Below are positions 1 to 5,648 of a DNA stretch of 7,340 nucleotides, in pieces. Both the position numbers and the translations under genes were made by a program. Below the pieces are notes generated by a model. It saw only the letters and a program-made list of their open reading frames with translations, ran no database searches and was not told the origin of the DNA. The first letter of the stretch is position 1. Every line of letters starts with the position of its first letter. Origin of the DNA: Acidobacteriota bacterium (lineage in GTDB: Bacteria; Acidobacteriota; Terriglobia; Terriglobales; Acidobacteriaceae); NCBI GenBank assembly GCA_021778815.1, contig JAJYBW010000169.1, forward strand, positions 1-7,340, written 5' to 3'.

Positions 1-22
1 CCCGAAGTAACTTGCACACCGC
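1..22. repeat. Left copy of a 22-base inverted repeat
   Basis: Bases 1-22 are the exact reverse complement of bases 960-981. The match ends at position 23 (G, where the other copy would require C) and is cut by the window edge on the other side, so it may be longer. It lies in the 3'-most visible codons of the flavoprotein gene, where it spoils the expected protein sequence. This copy therefore looks like the foreign one. Confidence 0.9.
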
Positions 23-420
23 GCTTCGAACGTCGCTCCGTCCTCCACTCGCAGGCGGAAGCCGTTCGGGGACCGCTCAATCTTTGTCACCCGACGCGTA
101 TCCAGTTGTGGAACCATCCGCTCCTGGAACGCAAGACCATAATTGATAAAGGTCTCCAGCGGCACTGGCATGCGAGTGTCATCATAAGGAAGTCCGCGGG
201 CCTGGCAGTATTGCTTCAACGTGAAACTGCCGTTGGGATCGGAAAGATTTGAAGCGAAGCCATCCGACTTCAGCAGCATTCCCTGCGGCATGTGCTGCCG
301 CCACACTTCCATCGGGGGCCCGAAGATAGTGAAATGGATTCCGCGCGCTCGCAGATGCGCAGCAAGAGATAATCCGTACGGGCCTGCTCCAACAATTGCA
401 ACTTCGAAGGCAGAATTCAT
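1..420 (-). CDS. FAD-dependent oxidoreductase, N-terminal part (runs off left edge)
   Basis: The first 140 residues of a flavoprotein of the class that includes lysine/ornithine N-monooxygenase-like and other FAD/NAD(P)-binding oxidoreductases. Residues 5-16 (FEVAIVGAGPYG) form the first Rossmann strand and the dinucleotide-binding GxGxxG loop. Residues 48-62 (GMLLKSDGFASNLSD) resemble the conserved substrate/FAD-contact stretch of this group. The ATG at 418-420 is preceded by GAGGA (426-430 on the plus strand), 5 bases away, so the start is well supported. The expected second half (NADPH-binding domain and C-terminus) lies outside the window. Oddity: after residue ~133 one expects a hydrophobic strand ending in an ATG/AVG-like motif, but the sequence reads CASYFG. 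Exactly these bases are an inverted copy of part of the ATP-grasp gene (960-981), so the last ~7 residues may not be native. It diverges from the ATP-grasp gene. The substrate is unknown; family membership is fairly sure, N-hydroxylation is only one option. Confidence 0.85.
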   Translation of the reverse strand, partial: MNSAFEVAIVGAGPYGLSLAAHLRARGIHFTIFGPPMEVWRQHMPQGMLLKSDGFASNLSDPNGSFTLKQYCQARGLPYDDTRMPVPLETFINYGLAFQERMVPQLDTRRVTKIERSPNGFRLRVEDGATFEARCASYFG

Positions 421-425
421 GCCAA

Positions 426-430
426 TCCTC
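426..430 (-). promoter_or_regulatory. Shine-Dalgarno site of the flavoprotein gene
   Basis: GAGGA on the minus strand, 5 bases upstream of the ATG at 418-420. It fixes the start of the left-edge oxidoreductase and fits the GAGxxG Rossmann loop falling at residues 11-16, close to the N-terminus as usual. Confidence 0.7.
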
Positions 431-553
431 AATCGATGGCGAAAATTTAACGTGCTGCGGTGGAAGCGCTTATGTCCGGCTTCCATTCGGAGTCGTTCAA
501 TGCGCAGGGTCTGGAGCCCCTGCCGCTCGACAAACCATACGTTGCCAAACAAT

Positions 554-567
554 CCCTGGATTCAGGG
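554..567. other. Small inverted repeat upstream of the ATP-grasp promoter
   Basis: CCCTG-GATT-CAGGG: two 5-base arms around a 4-base centre, in the divergent intergenic region 18 bases before the candidate -35 box. It could be an operator half-site pair or chance. No T-run follows, so it is not a terminator for either gene. Confidence 0.25.
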
Positions 568-584
568 CTTGTCTTCAGTAGAAT

Positions 585-615
585 TTGAGGAGCATTCGTT
601 CGGTAGTCCTATATT
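585..615 (+). promoter_or_regulatory. Candidate sigma-70-type promoter for the ATP-grasp/glycosyltransferase pair
   Basis: TTGAGG (585-590) as a -35-like box and TATATT (610-615, five of six consensus bases) as a -10-like box, spaced 19 bases, slightly longer than the ideal 17. This would give a leader of roughly 35-40 bases before the ATG at 660. It is the most AT-rich spot of the 239-base divergent gap. The call rests on consensus inspection only. Confidence 0.35.
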
Positions 616-646
616 TATCACAATCTCTTCTGCAAAAGGCTGACAC

Positions 647-652
647 GGAAGG
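647..652 (+). promoter_or_regulatory. Shine-Dalgarno site of the ATP-grasp gene
   Basis: GGAAGG, 7 bases before the ATG at 660. It decides the start at 660 over an upstream in-frame alternative at 585, whose 25 extra residues show no family resemblance and overlap the candidate promoter. Confidence 0.7.
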
Positions 653-659
653 TACCTCC

Positions 660-1898
660 ATGGCCCCCAAAGTTCTACTCGCGACGACGTGCCGATGGTT
701 CTCGACGGCCCGCCTGGCGATGGCCTTCCGCCGCGTCGGTTGCGAGGTCGACCTTGTCTGCCCGCCGGACCATCCGGCCTTTTCATCCCATGCCCTCCGA
801 TACCGCTTTAGATATCACGGCGTTAGCGCACAACGGTCCTTCCATAATGCAATTCTGAAGTCCGCACCGGATATTGTGCTTCCGTGCGATGACGTCGCCA
901 TGCGCCACTTGCATCGTCTCTACTCCATGGCTTCGCAAAGCGCCGAACACGATTCAAAGGCGGTGTGCAAGTTACTTCGGGCCTCCATGGGGGACCCAGT
1001 TAGTTATCCCATCACGGAGTCGAGAGAGAAATTTATGGCCCTGGTTCGCGAACTTGGAGTTCGCGTTCCTGAGACGAAGCCCCTCGATTCTTCCGACCAG
1101 TTAGAAGAGTGGTTGGCGCAATTCGGATTTCCCGCCGTACTCAAGGCCGACGGCACCTCTGGCGGGGAAGGTGTGCGGATTGTGTACACCCTCCCCGCAG
1201 CGCTGCGAGCCTACAAAATACTGCACGCTCCGTTAGCCACGGTAGTGGCTGCAAAACGTACCTTCATCGATCGCGATTCCAATTGCATTGTCCCGTGGCT
1301 CATGCAACACCCGCGGCAAGTCAGCATCCAACGCTTTGTGGCGGGACCTGATGCCACCGTTGCCGCGGCCTGTTGGCAAGGCGAGGCGCTGGCCAGCATC
1401 GATGCCGAGGTGCTGCAGACTTCGAAACCGAAAGGCCCTGCAACCATCGTTCGACTCTGTCAAGATGACGAACGCCTGCAAGCGGTGAAAAAGATAGTGC
1501 GCAAGTTGGGATTCACCGGACTGTGCGGTTTTGACTTTATGATCGACGCTGCGAACGGTAATTCATACTTGATTGAAATGAACGCCCGCGCAACTCAGAC
1601 CTGTTCCTTGCCTTTGGGTCCGCAACGCGATCTGATTTCGTCTTTCTGCACGGCGCTCAGCGGGCAGCCCTTTTCCGACACTCCATTACAATTTTCCGGC
1701 GATACGATCGCATTGTTTCCAATGGCCTGGCGGGGAGATACTTCGAGCGATTTGTTCCAATCCTCCTACCTTGATCTGCCGATGGACGAGCCTGATCTAG
1801 TCTCGCTCGGAATGCAGCAGATTCAAATTACTTTCCAGCAAAAATTGCAGCAAAAGTGGATTCACCTATTCTCAAAGTTAGGATTGCACCAGCCGTGA
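660..1898 (+). CDS. ATP-grasp ligase-type protein (carbamoyl-phosphate-synthase-like fold)
   Basis: A 412-residue cytosolic protein. ATP-grasp enzymes join a carboxylate to an amine or other nucleophile through an acyl-phosphate. Residues 1-~110 form a pre-ATP-grasp Rossmann-like domain (KVLLATT at 4-10, VLPCDD at 73-78). The ATP-grasp domain follows, with KADGTSGGEG at 162-171 (phosphate-binding lysine and glycine-rich loop), QRFVAGPDATV at 224-234, and GFDFMID plus YLIEMNAR at 290-296 and 303-310, where E306 and N308 are the expected Mg-ATP ligands. All core ATP-binding residues appear present, so it should be active. The tail after ~340 has no motif I recognise. The start at 660 has GGAAGG 7 bases upstream. 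Its stop overlaps the likely GTG start of the next gene (GTGA), suggesting co-translation with the family 4 glycosyltransferase. The substrate cannot be read from sequence; an amino acid, peptide or amino-sugar ligation in the same pathway as its neighbours is inference. Confidence 0.88.
   Translation: MAPKVLLATTCRWFSTARLAMAFRRVGCEVDLVCPPDHPAFSSHALRYRFRYHGVSAQRSFHNAILKSAPDIVLPCDDVAMRHLHRLYSMASQSAEHDSKAVCKLLRASMGDPVSYPITESREKFMALVRELGVRVPETKPLDSSDQLEEWLAQFGFPAVLKADGTSGGEGVRIVYTLPAALRAYKILHAPLATVVAAKRTFIDRDSNCIVPWLMQHPRQVSIQRFVAGPDATVAAACWQGEALASIDAEVLQTSKPKGPATIVRLCQDDERLQAVKKIVRKLGFTGLCGFDFMIDAANGNSYLIEMNARATQTCSLPLGPQRDLISSFCTALSGQPFSDTPLQFSGDTIALFPMAWRGDTSSDLFQSSYLDLPMDEPDLVSLGMQQIQITFQQKLQQKWIHLFSKLGLHQP
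960..981. repeat. Internal copy of the 22-base inverted repeat
   Basis: Exact reverse complement of bases 1-22. Here it lies in frame within the ATP-grasp gene (residues ~101-107, AVCKLLR), where the protein reads naturally into SMGDP. This copy is therefore probably the original one. Read in the +1-shifted frame it gives RCASYFG, the same residues that end the left-edge flavoprotein fragment. Confidence 0.9.
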
Positions 1899-3073
1899 AA
1901 ACTACGCACGATACTCCAGGCCGCGGTGACAAGCATGAGGTGCTCCATCTGATCGGCAGCAACCTGGTGGGAGGTCCGGAAAAGCAAATCCTGCACCACG
2001 CGCAAGATTTGCAGGACACCGACTATCGGCTTTCGATCGGCTCCTTTCACGACTTGCAGGATCGGCCGGAAATCCTGGTCGCTGCCGAGCAACGCAACAT
2101 TCCCACGTTGTGTCTGCCAGGAGGACTGCGTCCCGACCTGGTGCATCGTTTGTCGCAAATGCTGTTGGAGCGAAAGGGCTCGCTGCTCTGCACCCATGGC
2201 TTTAAAGCCAATGTCGTCGGCTATCTGGCCTCTCGTCGGACGAGTACATTCCATGTCGCTTTCGTGCGCGGATTCACCGCCGAAAATCGACGTATTCGCT
2301 TGTATGAAATGCTGGAACGCCAGGCGCTGAAGCGCGCCGACCGTGTAGTGTGCGTTTCCGAAAGCCAGGCACAACAGATCGCCCTCATCCGCGGAAACAG
2401 ACGCGCACCCATCGTGGTAAAGAATGCCATGTTGCCGCCGTATTCTCGACCTCAGGATCGCCCACCAATCTCCCGCAACGATCTCGGCATTCCCAAATCA
2501 GCATTTGTTTTCGGTTCCGTCGGCCGCCTCAGCACGGAAAAAGGCCATCGCTTCATGGTCTCCGCATTCCACCAGTTATGTGTGCAGGCGCAACTAGGCG
2601 CGCAGCTCTATCTCATCATCGTTGGAGATGGAAAAGAAGAGCAGCCCCTCAAGCAACAGGCCACTCAGCTGGGGATTCGCGAGCAGATACATTTTGCAGG
2701 CTTCCAGGGAAGTCCCACGGAATGGATGAAAACGATGGATTGCCTGATCCAGCCCTCCCTCACCGAAGGCACCCCGAACTCGGTGCTTGAAGCGCTCTGC
2801 CTGAACTTGCCCGTGATTGCCAGCGCCGTCGGCGGCGTTCCCGATCTCATCGTGGATGGCAGAAATGGTCTGCTCGTCCCCGCTGCGGATGTGAAGCAGC
2901 TGGCCGCCGCGATGAAGAAGATGTGGCTCTCTCCAGACTTGCGCAACCGGCTAGCCGCAGGCGCGGAAGATCTGCTGCAGGAATATTCGCCCGCATATCA
3001 GCGGCAGCGACTGATGGATGTTTACGACGAAGTCTTCCGCGGAAAGCTTCACCCGGTGGCTCCGCAGGGCTAA
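1895..3073 (+). CDS. Glycosyltransferase family 4 (GT-B fold)
   Basis: A cytosolic retaining GT-B glycosyltransferase of 392 residues from the GTG at 1895. It transfers a sugar from a nucleotide-sugar donor, usually onto a lipid-linked oligosaccharide or small-molecule acceptor. The N-terminal lobe starts with LHLIGSNLVGGPEKQ (17-31), the acceptor-side glycine loop. The C-terminal donor lobe has SVGRLSTEKGH (208-218), IVGDG (242-246) and EGTPNSVLE (291-299), the E-x7-E signature whose glutamates contact the donor sugar, then GGVPDLI and DGRNGLLVP. No membrane segment or signal peptide is seen. Start choice: an in-frame GTG at 1856 would add 13 residues and overlap the previous gene by 43 bases. 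I prefer 1895 because it gives a 4-base GTGA overlap with TTAGGA about 11 bases upstream. The ATP-grasp gene is its operon partner; the membrane glycosyltransferase converges on it 60 bases downstream. Sugar and acceptor are unknown. Confidence 0.88.
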   Translation: MKTTHDTPGRGDKHEVLHLIGSNLVGGPEKQILHHAQDLQDTDYRLSIGSFHDLQDRPEILVAAEQRNIPTLCLPGGLRPDLVHRLSQMLLERKGSLLCTHGFKANVVGYLASRRTSTFHVAFVRGFTAENRRIRLYEMLERQALKRADRVVCVSESQAQQIALIRGNRRAPIVVKNAMLPPYSRPQDRPPISRNDLGIPKSAFVFGSVGRLSTEKGHRFMVSAFHQLCVQAQLGAQLYLIIVGDGKEEQPLKQQATQLGIREQIHFAGFQGSPTEWMKTMDCLIQPSLTEGTPNSVLEALCLNLPVIASAVGGVPDLIVDGRNGLLVPAADVKQLAAAMKKMWLSPDLRNRLAAGAEDLLQEYSPAYQRQRLMDVYDEVFRGKLHPVAPQG

Positions 3074-3133
3074 TCGATATCCGCCTTATCGTGGCTCGAC
3101 CGGCCGCTGTCGAAGTCGCCGCTGCAAGATTAT
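3074..3133. other. Short convergent intergenic region, no clear terminator
   Basis: Sixty bases between the stops of two convergent glycosyltransferases. TCGAC (3096-3100) and GTCGA (3109-3113) could form a 5-base-pair stem with an 8-base loop, but no T-tract follows on either strand. Transcripts from the two sides may therefore overlap, or termination may be Rho-dependent. Confidence 0.25.
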
Positions 3134-4375
3134 TTATCGGCTGGTCCGCCGCCACAGATGTCGATTCACGCCACTCACCGCCAGCACCTGCGAAGACAGT
3201 ACGACGAAAACATAATAGGGCAGCAGCAACGCCCCGGCGAAGGGGACCGGACGATCGCCGGCAAATCGGAACATCAACAGAAGATACAGAACTTGTAGAA
3301 CCGCGACGCCTGCCAGCAAACTCCACGTAATTGGAAATAGCGATGGCGCGGCAAAACTCATCGCAAACGACAGCACCCACAAATAAATCAGCACCAGTCG
3401 GCTGGTCATCAATAGCATGACAATCTCTTCTATTGCGCGCCAGCTGCGTTCGCGCCACGCGGTCGCGAACAGGATTGGGATCGCTTTGCGAAGCAGTTGC
3501 CAGATTCCCGAAGCCCAGCGCACGCGCTGTGGCTGGACGTCGCGAACGCTCGAGGCCTGCCGCGACCACAATCGCGCCCGCTCCTGATAATGCACGGCGA
3601 TCCCCTGCTGCGCCAGCAACAGCGAGTATTCAGCATCCTCCACAATGGAATGCGCCAGCCACGGCACCCGCTCGATGACGGCCCGCGAAACAAAAAAACC
3701 GTTGCCCCCCAATAGTTGCGCTAGACCGAGACATTCGCGCGGGCGAGCGACAAAGCTGTTCTCTCCAGCCTTGCTGACCGCGCCGAATTGCTGCAGCCAG
3801 TTCTTGCTGTCCGCCGCCGGGAAAAAATCGTAGCGCGACTGCACAACCGCATGACCCTTCTGGAAGGAAGCATCCAACGCCGCAAAAAATCCAGGCTCAA
3901 TCACACTGTCGGCATCGATGACGCACACTGCATCCCACTCCCAGCTTCGCGCCAGGTCAAACGCCCAGGTCAGCGCCTGCCCTTTGCCTCGATTCTCGGG
4001 ATCGGTGCGAACCAGCACCTCATCGGCACCAGCCGCCCTGGCCATCTCGGCCGTATCGTCGGTGCAGTTGTCCGCGATCACTACGCAGCGAAGATGCGGA
4101 TAGTTCTGCGCCAGCACGCTCTGCACCGTCGCGGTCAAACCCGACCCCTCATTATGTGCCGGAATCACCACCAGAAAATTGGTGGTCGGGAGTCTCCTGC
4201 CAGCCGCGGCGGAGACACCTGCATCCTCATTCCCACCACGAGATGCAACAATCCCCACCACGGCGAATGCCAGCGCATACAGTGTCCCCAGCAGCGCCAC
4301 CACCGCAATAACAATCGAAGCGAGACCCAATCCCAAACCCACGCTATGCCACATCTGTATCAGGACTGGACTCAT
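3134..4375 (-). CDS. Membrane-bound glycosyltransferase family 2 (cellulose-synthase-like)
   Basis: A 413-residue inner-membrane GT-A glycosyltransferase. Such proteins polymerise or transfer sugars from nucleotide-sugar donors at the cytosolic face. An N-terminal hydrophobic segment spans ~13-45. The catalytic domain has PAHNEG (72-77), DNCTDDT (102-108), DADS (154-157, the DxD-like metal/nucleotide site), GGNG (223-226), VED (245-247, likely the catalytic-base region) and QRVRW (283-287, the QxxRW motif of processive enzymes). Three further hydrophobic segments lie at ~317-341, 347-369 and 379-401. This layout matches cellulose-synthase-like, poly-N-acetylglucosamine-type and related transferases. 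It is shorter than BcsA and lacks a visible PilZ domain. The ATG at 4373-4375 is kept because an in-frame TAA lies just upstream; the nearest Shine-Dalgarno-like GGAG is 15 bases away, so translation may be weak or regulated. A perfect palindrome sits 28 bases upstream. The polymer or acceptor is unknown. Confidence 0.88.
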   Translation of the reverse strand: MSPVLIQMWHSVGLGLGLASIVIAVVALLGTLYALAFAVVGIVASRGGNEDAGVSAAAGRRLPTTNFLVVIPAHNEGSGLTATVQSVLAQNYPHLRCVVIADNCTDDTAEMARAAGADEVLVRTDPENRGKGQALTWAFDLARSWEWDAVCVIDADSVIEPGFFAALDASFQKGHAVVQSRYDFFPAADSKNWLQQFGAVSKAGENSFVARPRECLGLAQLLGGNGFFVSRAVIERVPWLAHSIVEDAEYSLLLAQQGIAVHYQERARLWSRQASSVRDVQPQRVRWASGIWQLLRKAIPILFATAWRERSWRAIEEIVMLLMTSRLVLIYLWVLSFAMSFAAPSLFPITWSLLAGVAVLQVLYLLLMFRFAGDRPVPFAGALLLPYYVFVVLSSQVLAVSGVNRHLWRRTSR

Positions 4376-4403
4376 GACTCGCTTTTACAGCTCCGTGGAT
4401 GTT

Positions 4404-4421
4404 CTCAATCCGCGGATTGAG
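4404..4421. promoter_or_regulatory. Perfect 18-base palindrome, candidate operator
   Basis: CTCAATCCGCGGATTGAG is fully self-complementary over 18 bases with no mismatch. It lies 28 bases upstream of the membrane glycosyltransferase start, within its leader or core promoter, in the 200-base gap behind the JmjC-like gene. A dimeric repressor or activator site is the natural reading. In RNA it could form a 7-base-pair hairpin with a CGCG loop. No T-run adjoins it on either strand, so it is not a standard terminator. The rest of the gap (4422-4575) shows only a short ATCGATCGAT self-complementary stretch (4446-4455) and no recognisable gene. Confidence 0.45.
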
Positions 4422-4575
4422 TGTTGTGGACGTAAAGGACCCGTGATCGATCGATGGACTCGTCTTTAGCGTCTGACAGATCGTACTGGACGAGCCAGTG
4501 CCGCTTGGATCCGCGGGAAAACTGTACACCGGGCATAAATTGAAACCGCCAGCGCAACCCACAAAAAAGGATCTG

Positions 4576-5517
4576 TCATTGCGCTTCCTTACGCTGTAGG
4601 GTTTTCCCGATCGCTTTGGCACGTCTCACTAAGAAATTGGGAATCCTCATCCCGTGTGCCTTGATCAGGTCACGAGTCTGGGAGCGTCCCGGCGGTAACG
4701 GAGTGAAGCCCATCTTTCGCGCATAGTAGTTGGCGCGGTAAACGTTGCCCAGCTTCTGGTCGAGGAACACGAAATTTTGATTGACAGAGACTGAGATATC
4801 ATCCCCGTTTTCCAGCCAGTGCGGCGCATTGATCGGAATGTGAATTGCCTTGCCCGGCTCCAGTAAAAAGGAACTGGCACGGCTCTGCAGATGCGGTTTA
4901 TAGATCGCGGCATTGGTATCGGCCGTCCAGAAACGCTCTATCTCCTCTTCCGACAACACCTCTCTGTCAGTCTTATCAAAGACGTGAATCGTTTTCTTAC
5001 CGTATACCTGCATCAACATGCTGCATTCCCGGTCGATGTGGTACTCCGTGACTCGATGCGGCGACGTGATGAAGATAATGCACTCGCGGCTCTTAGCTTC
5101 TTTGCTCAGCGGAATGCCAGTCATCTCCTGCACTTCGGCCAGCCCCTTCTCCAGCAGGTCGTGGATCTCCGGATCGCGGTCGGCGCCAAAAATAACGATC
5201 CACGCATCGGTCTCACGAATGCGGCGAAAGGCCTCGTCGATCGAAAAATCCCGCCCCGGTCGATCATCCCAGCGTTGATCAATACGCTTTTTTCCCGCGT
5301 TCCAATACACTTTCTTTGGGATCGACAGCGAACGCTCCAGCAAACTATGCAGTCGATCCATGGTGAATGCTGGATGACCGCTCAGCGAATGGTCCAGCAT
5401 GAATGGACGTCGATTGAAGTTCTCTGCGAATTTCGCCCGCTCTACTAAATACAGTTGCTCGGGCACATGGGGGATTTCATTTGCGATGGATGGTGAGACC
5501 ACTGTTGTTGTTGACAT
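4576..5517 (-). CDS. Cupin-like / JmjC-domain protein, putative Fe(II)/2-oxoglutarate oxygenase
   Basis: A 313-residue soluble protein resembling bacterial JmjC/cupin-8 proteins, which hydroxylate protein side chains or small peptides using Fe(II) and 2-oxoglutarate. The double-stranded beta-helix core runs from ~145 to 252. TSPHRVTEYHIDRE (151-164) carries the HxD iron ligands H160 and D162. QVYGKKTIHVFD (170-181) holds a lysine (174 or 175) at the place where 2-oxoglutarate is often bound. PGKAIHIPINAPHWLEN (221-237) supplies the distal iron ligand H233. All three expected ligands are present, so it is probably active. The N-terminal ~100 residues and C-terminal ~55 residues have no motif I can name; no signal peptide or membrane segment is seen. 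AGAGGT lies 7 bases before the ATG at 5515-5517; an upstream in-frame extension to 5658 is rejected because it would run into the divergent gene and has no family resemblance. The substrate is unknown. Confidence 0.78.
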   Translation of the reverse strand: MSTTTVVSPSIANEIPHVPEQLYLVERAKFAENFNRRPFMLDHSLSGHPAFTMDRLHSLLERSLSIPKKVYWNAGKKRIDQRWDDRPGRDFSIDEAFRRIRETDAWIVIFGADRDPEIHDLLEKGLAEVQEMTGIPLSKEAKSRECIIFITSPHRVTEYHIDRECSMLMQVYGKKTIHVFDKTDREVLSEEEIERFWTADTNAAIYKPHLQSRASSFLLEPGKAIHIPINAPHWLENGDDISVSVNQNFVFLDQKLGNVYRANYYARKMGFTPLPPGRSQTRDLIKAHGMRIPNFLVRRAKAIGKTLQRKEAQ

Positions 5518-5648
5518 GCTTGTTACCTCTGGCTGCCGATTGGAGTCAGCGTCTTCTCTGAAACTTGAAACTGCAAAAATCCTGCTGTAACGAACCGGGG
5601 CCGGCGTAGCGATAGTTGCCCATACCCCCGCTGCAAAAGAAAATCTGG
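5518..5648. other. Divergent intergenic region between JmjC-like and phosphopantetheinyl transferase genes
   Basis: These 131 bases must hold the 5' signals for both divergent genes. Rightward there is TTGAAA (5565-5570, five of six -35 consensus bases), but the matching -10 position 17 bases later (TAACGA) is poor. Leftward I see no convincing promoter, only the Shine-Dalgarno site next to the JmjC-like start. No strong palindrome was found. Confidence 0.3.
5525..5530 (-). promoter_or_regulatory. Shine-Dalgarno site of the JmjC-like gene
   Basis: AGAGGT on the minus strand, 7 bases upstream of the ATG at 5515-5517. It fixes the start and rules against the longer open frame reaching 5658. 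Confidence 0.7.

Noticed and set aside
621..631. Direct repeat CAATCTCTTCT (621-631 and again at 3421-3431)
   Set aside because: Eleven bases only, one copy in a leader and one inside a coding gene, with no further context; near chance expectation for the window.
221..643. 140-codon plus-strand open frame across the flavoprotein start and the divergent gap
   Set aside because: It is antisense to a well-supported flavoprotein N-terminus with a GAGxxG motif, has no family resemblance, and covers the promoter region.
2847..3569. 240-codon minus-strand open frame across the two glycosyltransferase ends
   Set aside because: It overlaps the 3' parts of two clear glycosyltransferases, has low-complexity Arg/Ala/Ser-rich composition, and shows no motif.
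3788..4420. 210-codon plus-strand open frame inside the membrane glycosyltransferase
   Set aside because: It is antisense to the catalytic domain carrying the DxD and PAHNEG motifs, rich in His/Arg as expected for a shadow frame, with no domain seen.
4555..4580. Run of six T's on the minus strand just after the JmjC-like stop as a terminator
   Set aside because: No stable GC-rich hairpin precedes the T-run; the best stem is about 3 base pairs.
4344..4622. 92-codon minus-strand open frame in the gap between the JmjC-like and glycosyltransferase genes
   Set aside because: It overlaps both neighbours' ends, has no Shine-Dalgarno I would trust and no motif.
5616..5648. TTG start giving 11 more residues to the phosphopantetheinyl transferase
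   Set aside because: No Shine-Dalgarno at suitable distance, a rare start codon, and the extra residues do not look like the family N-terminus.
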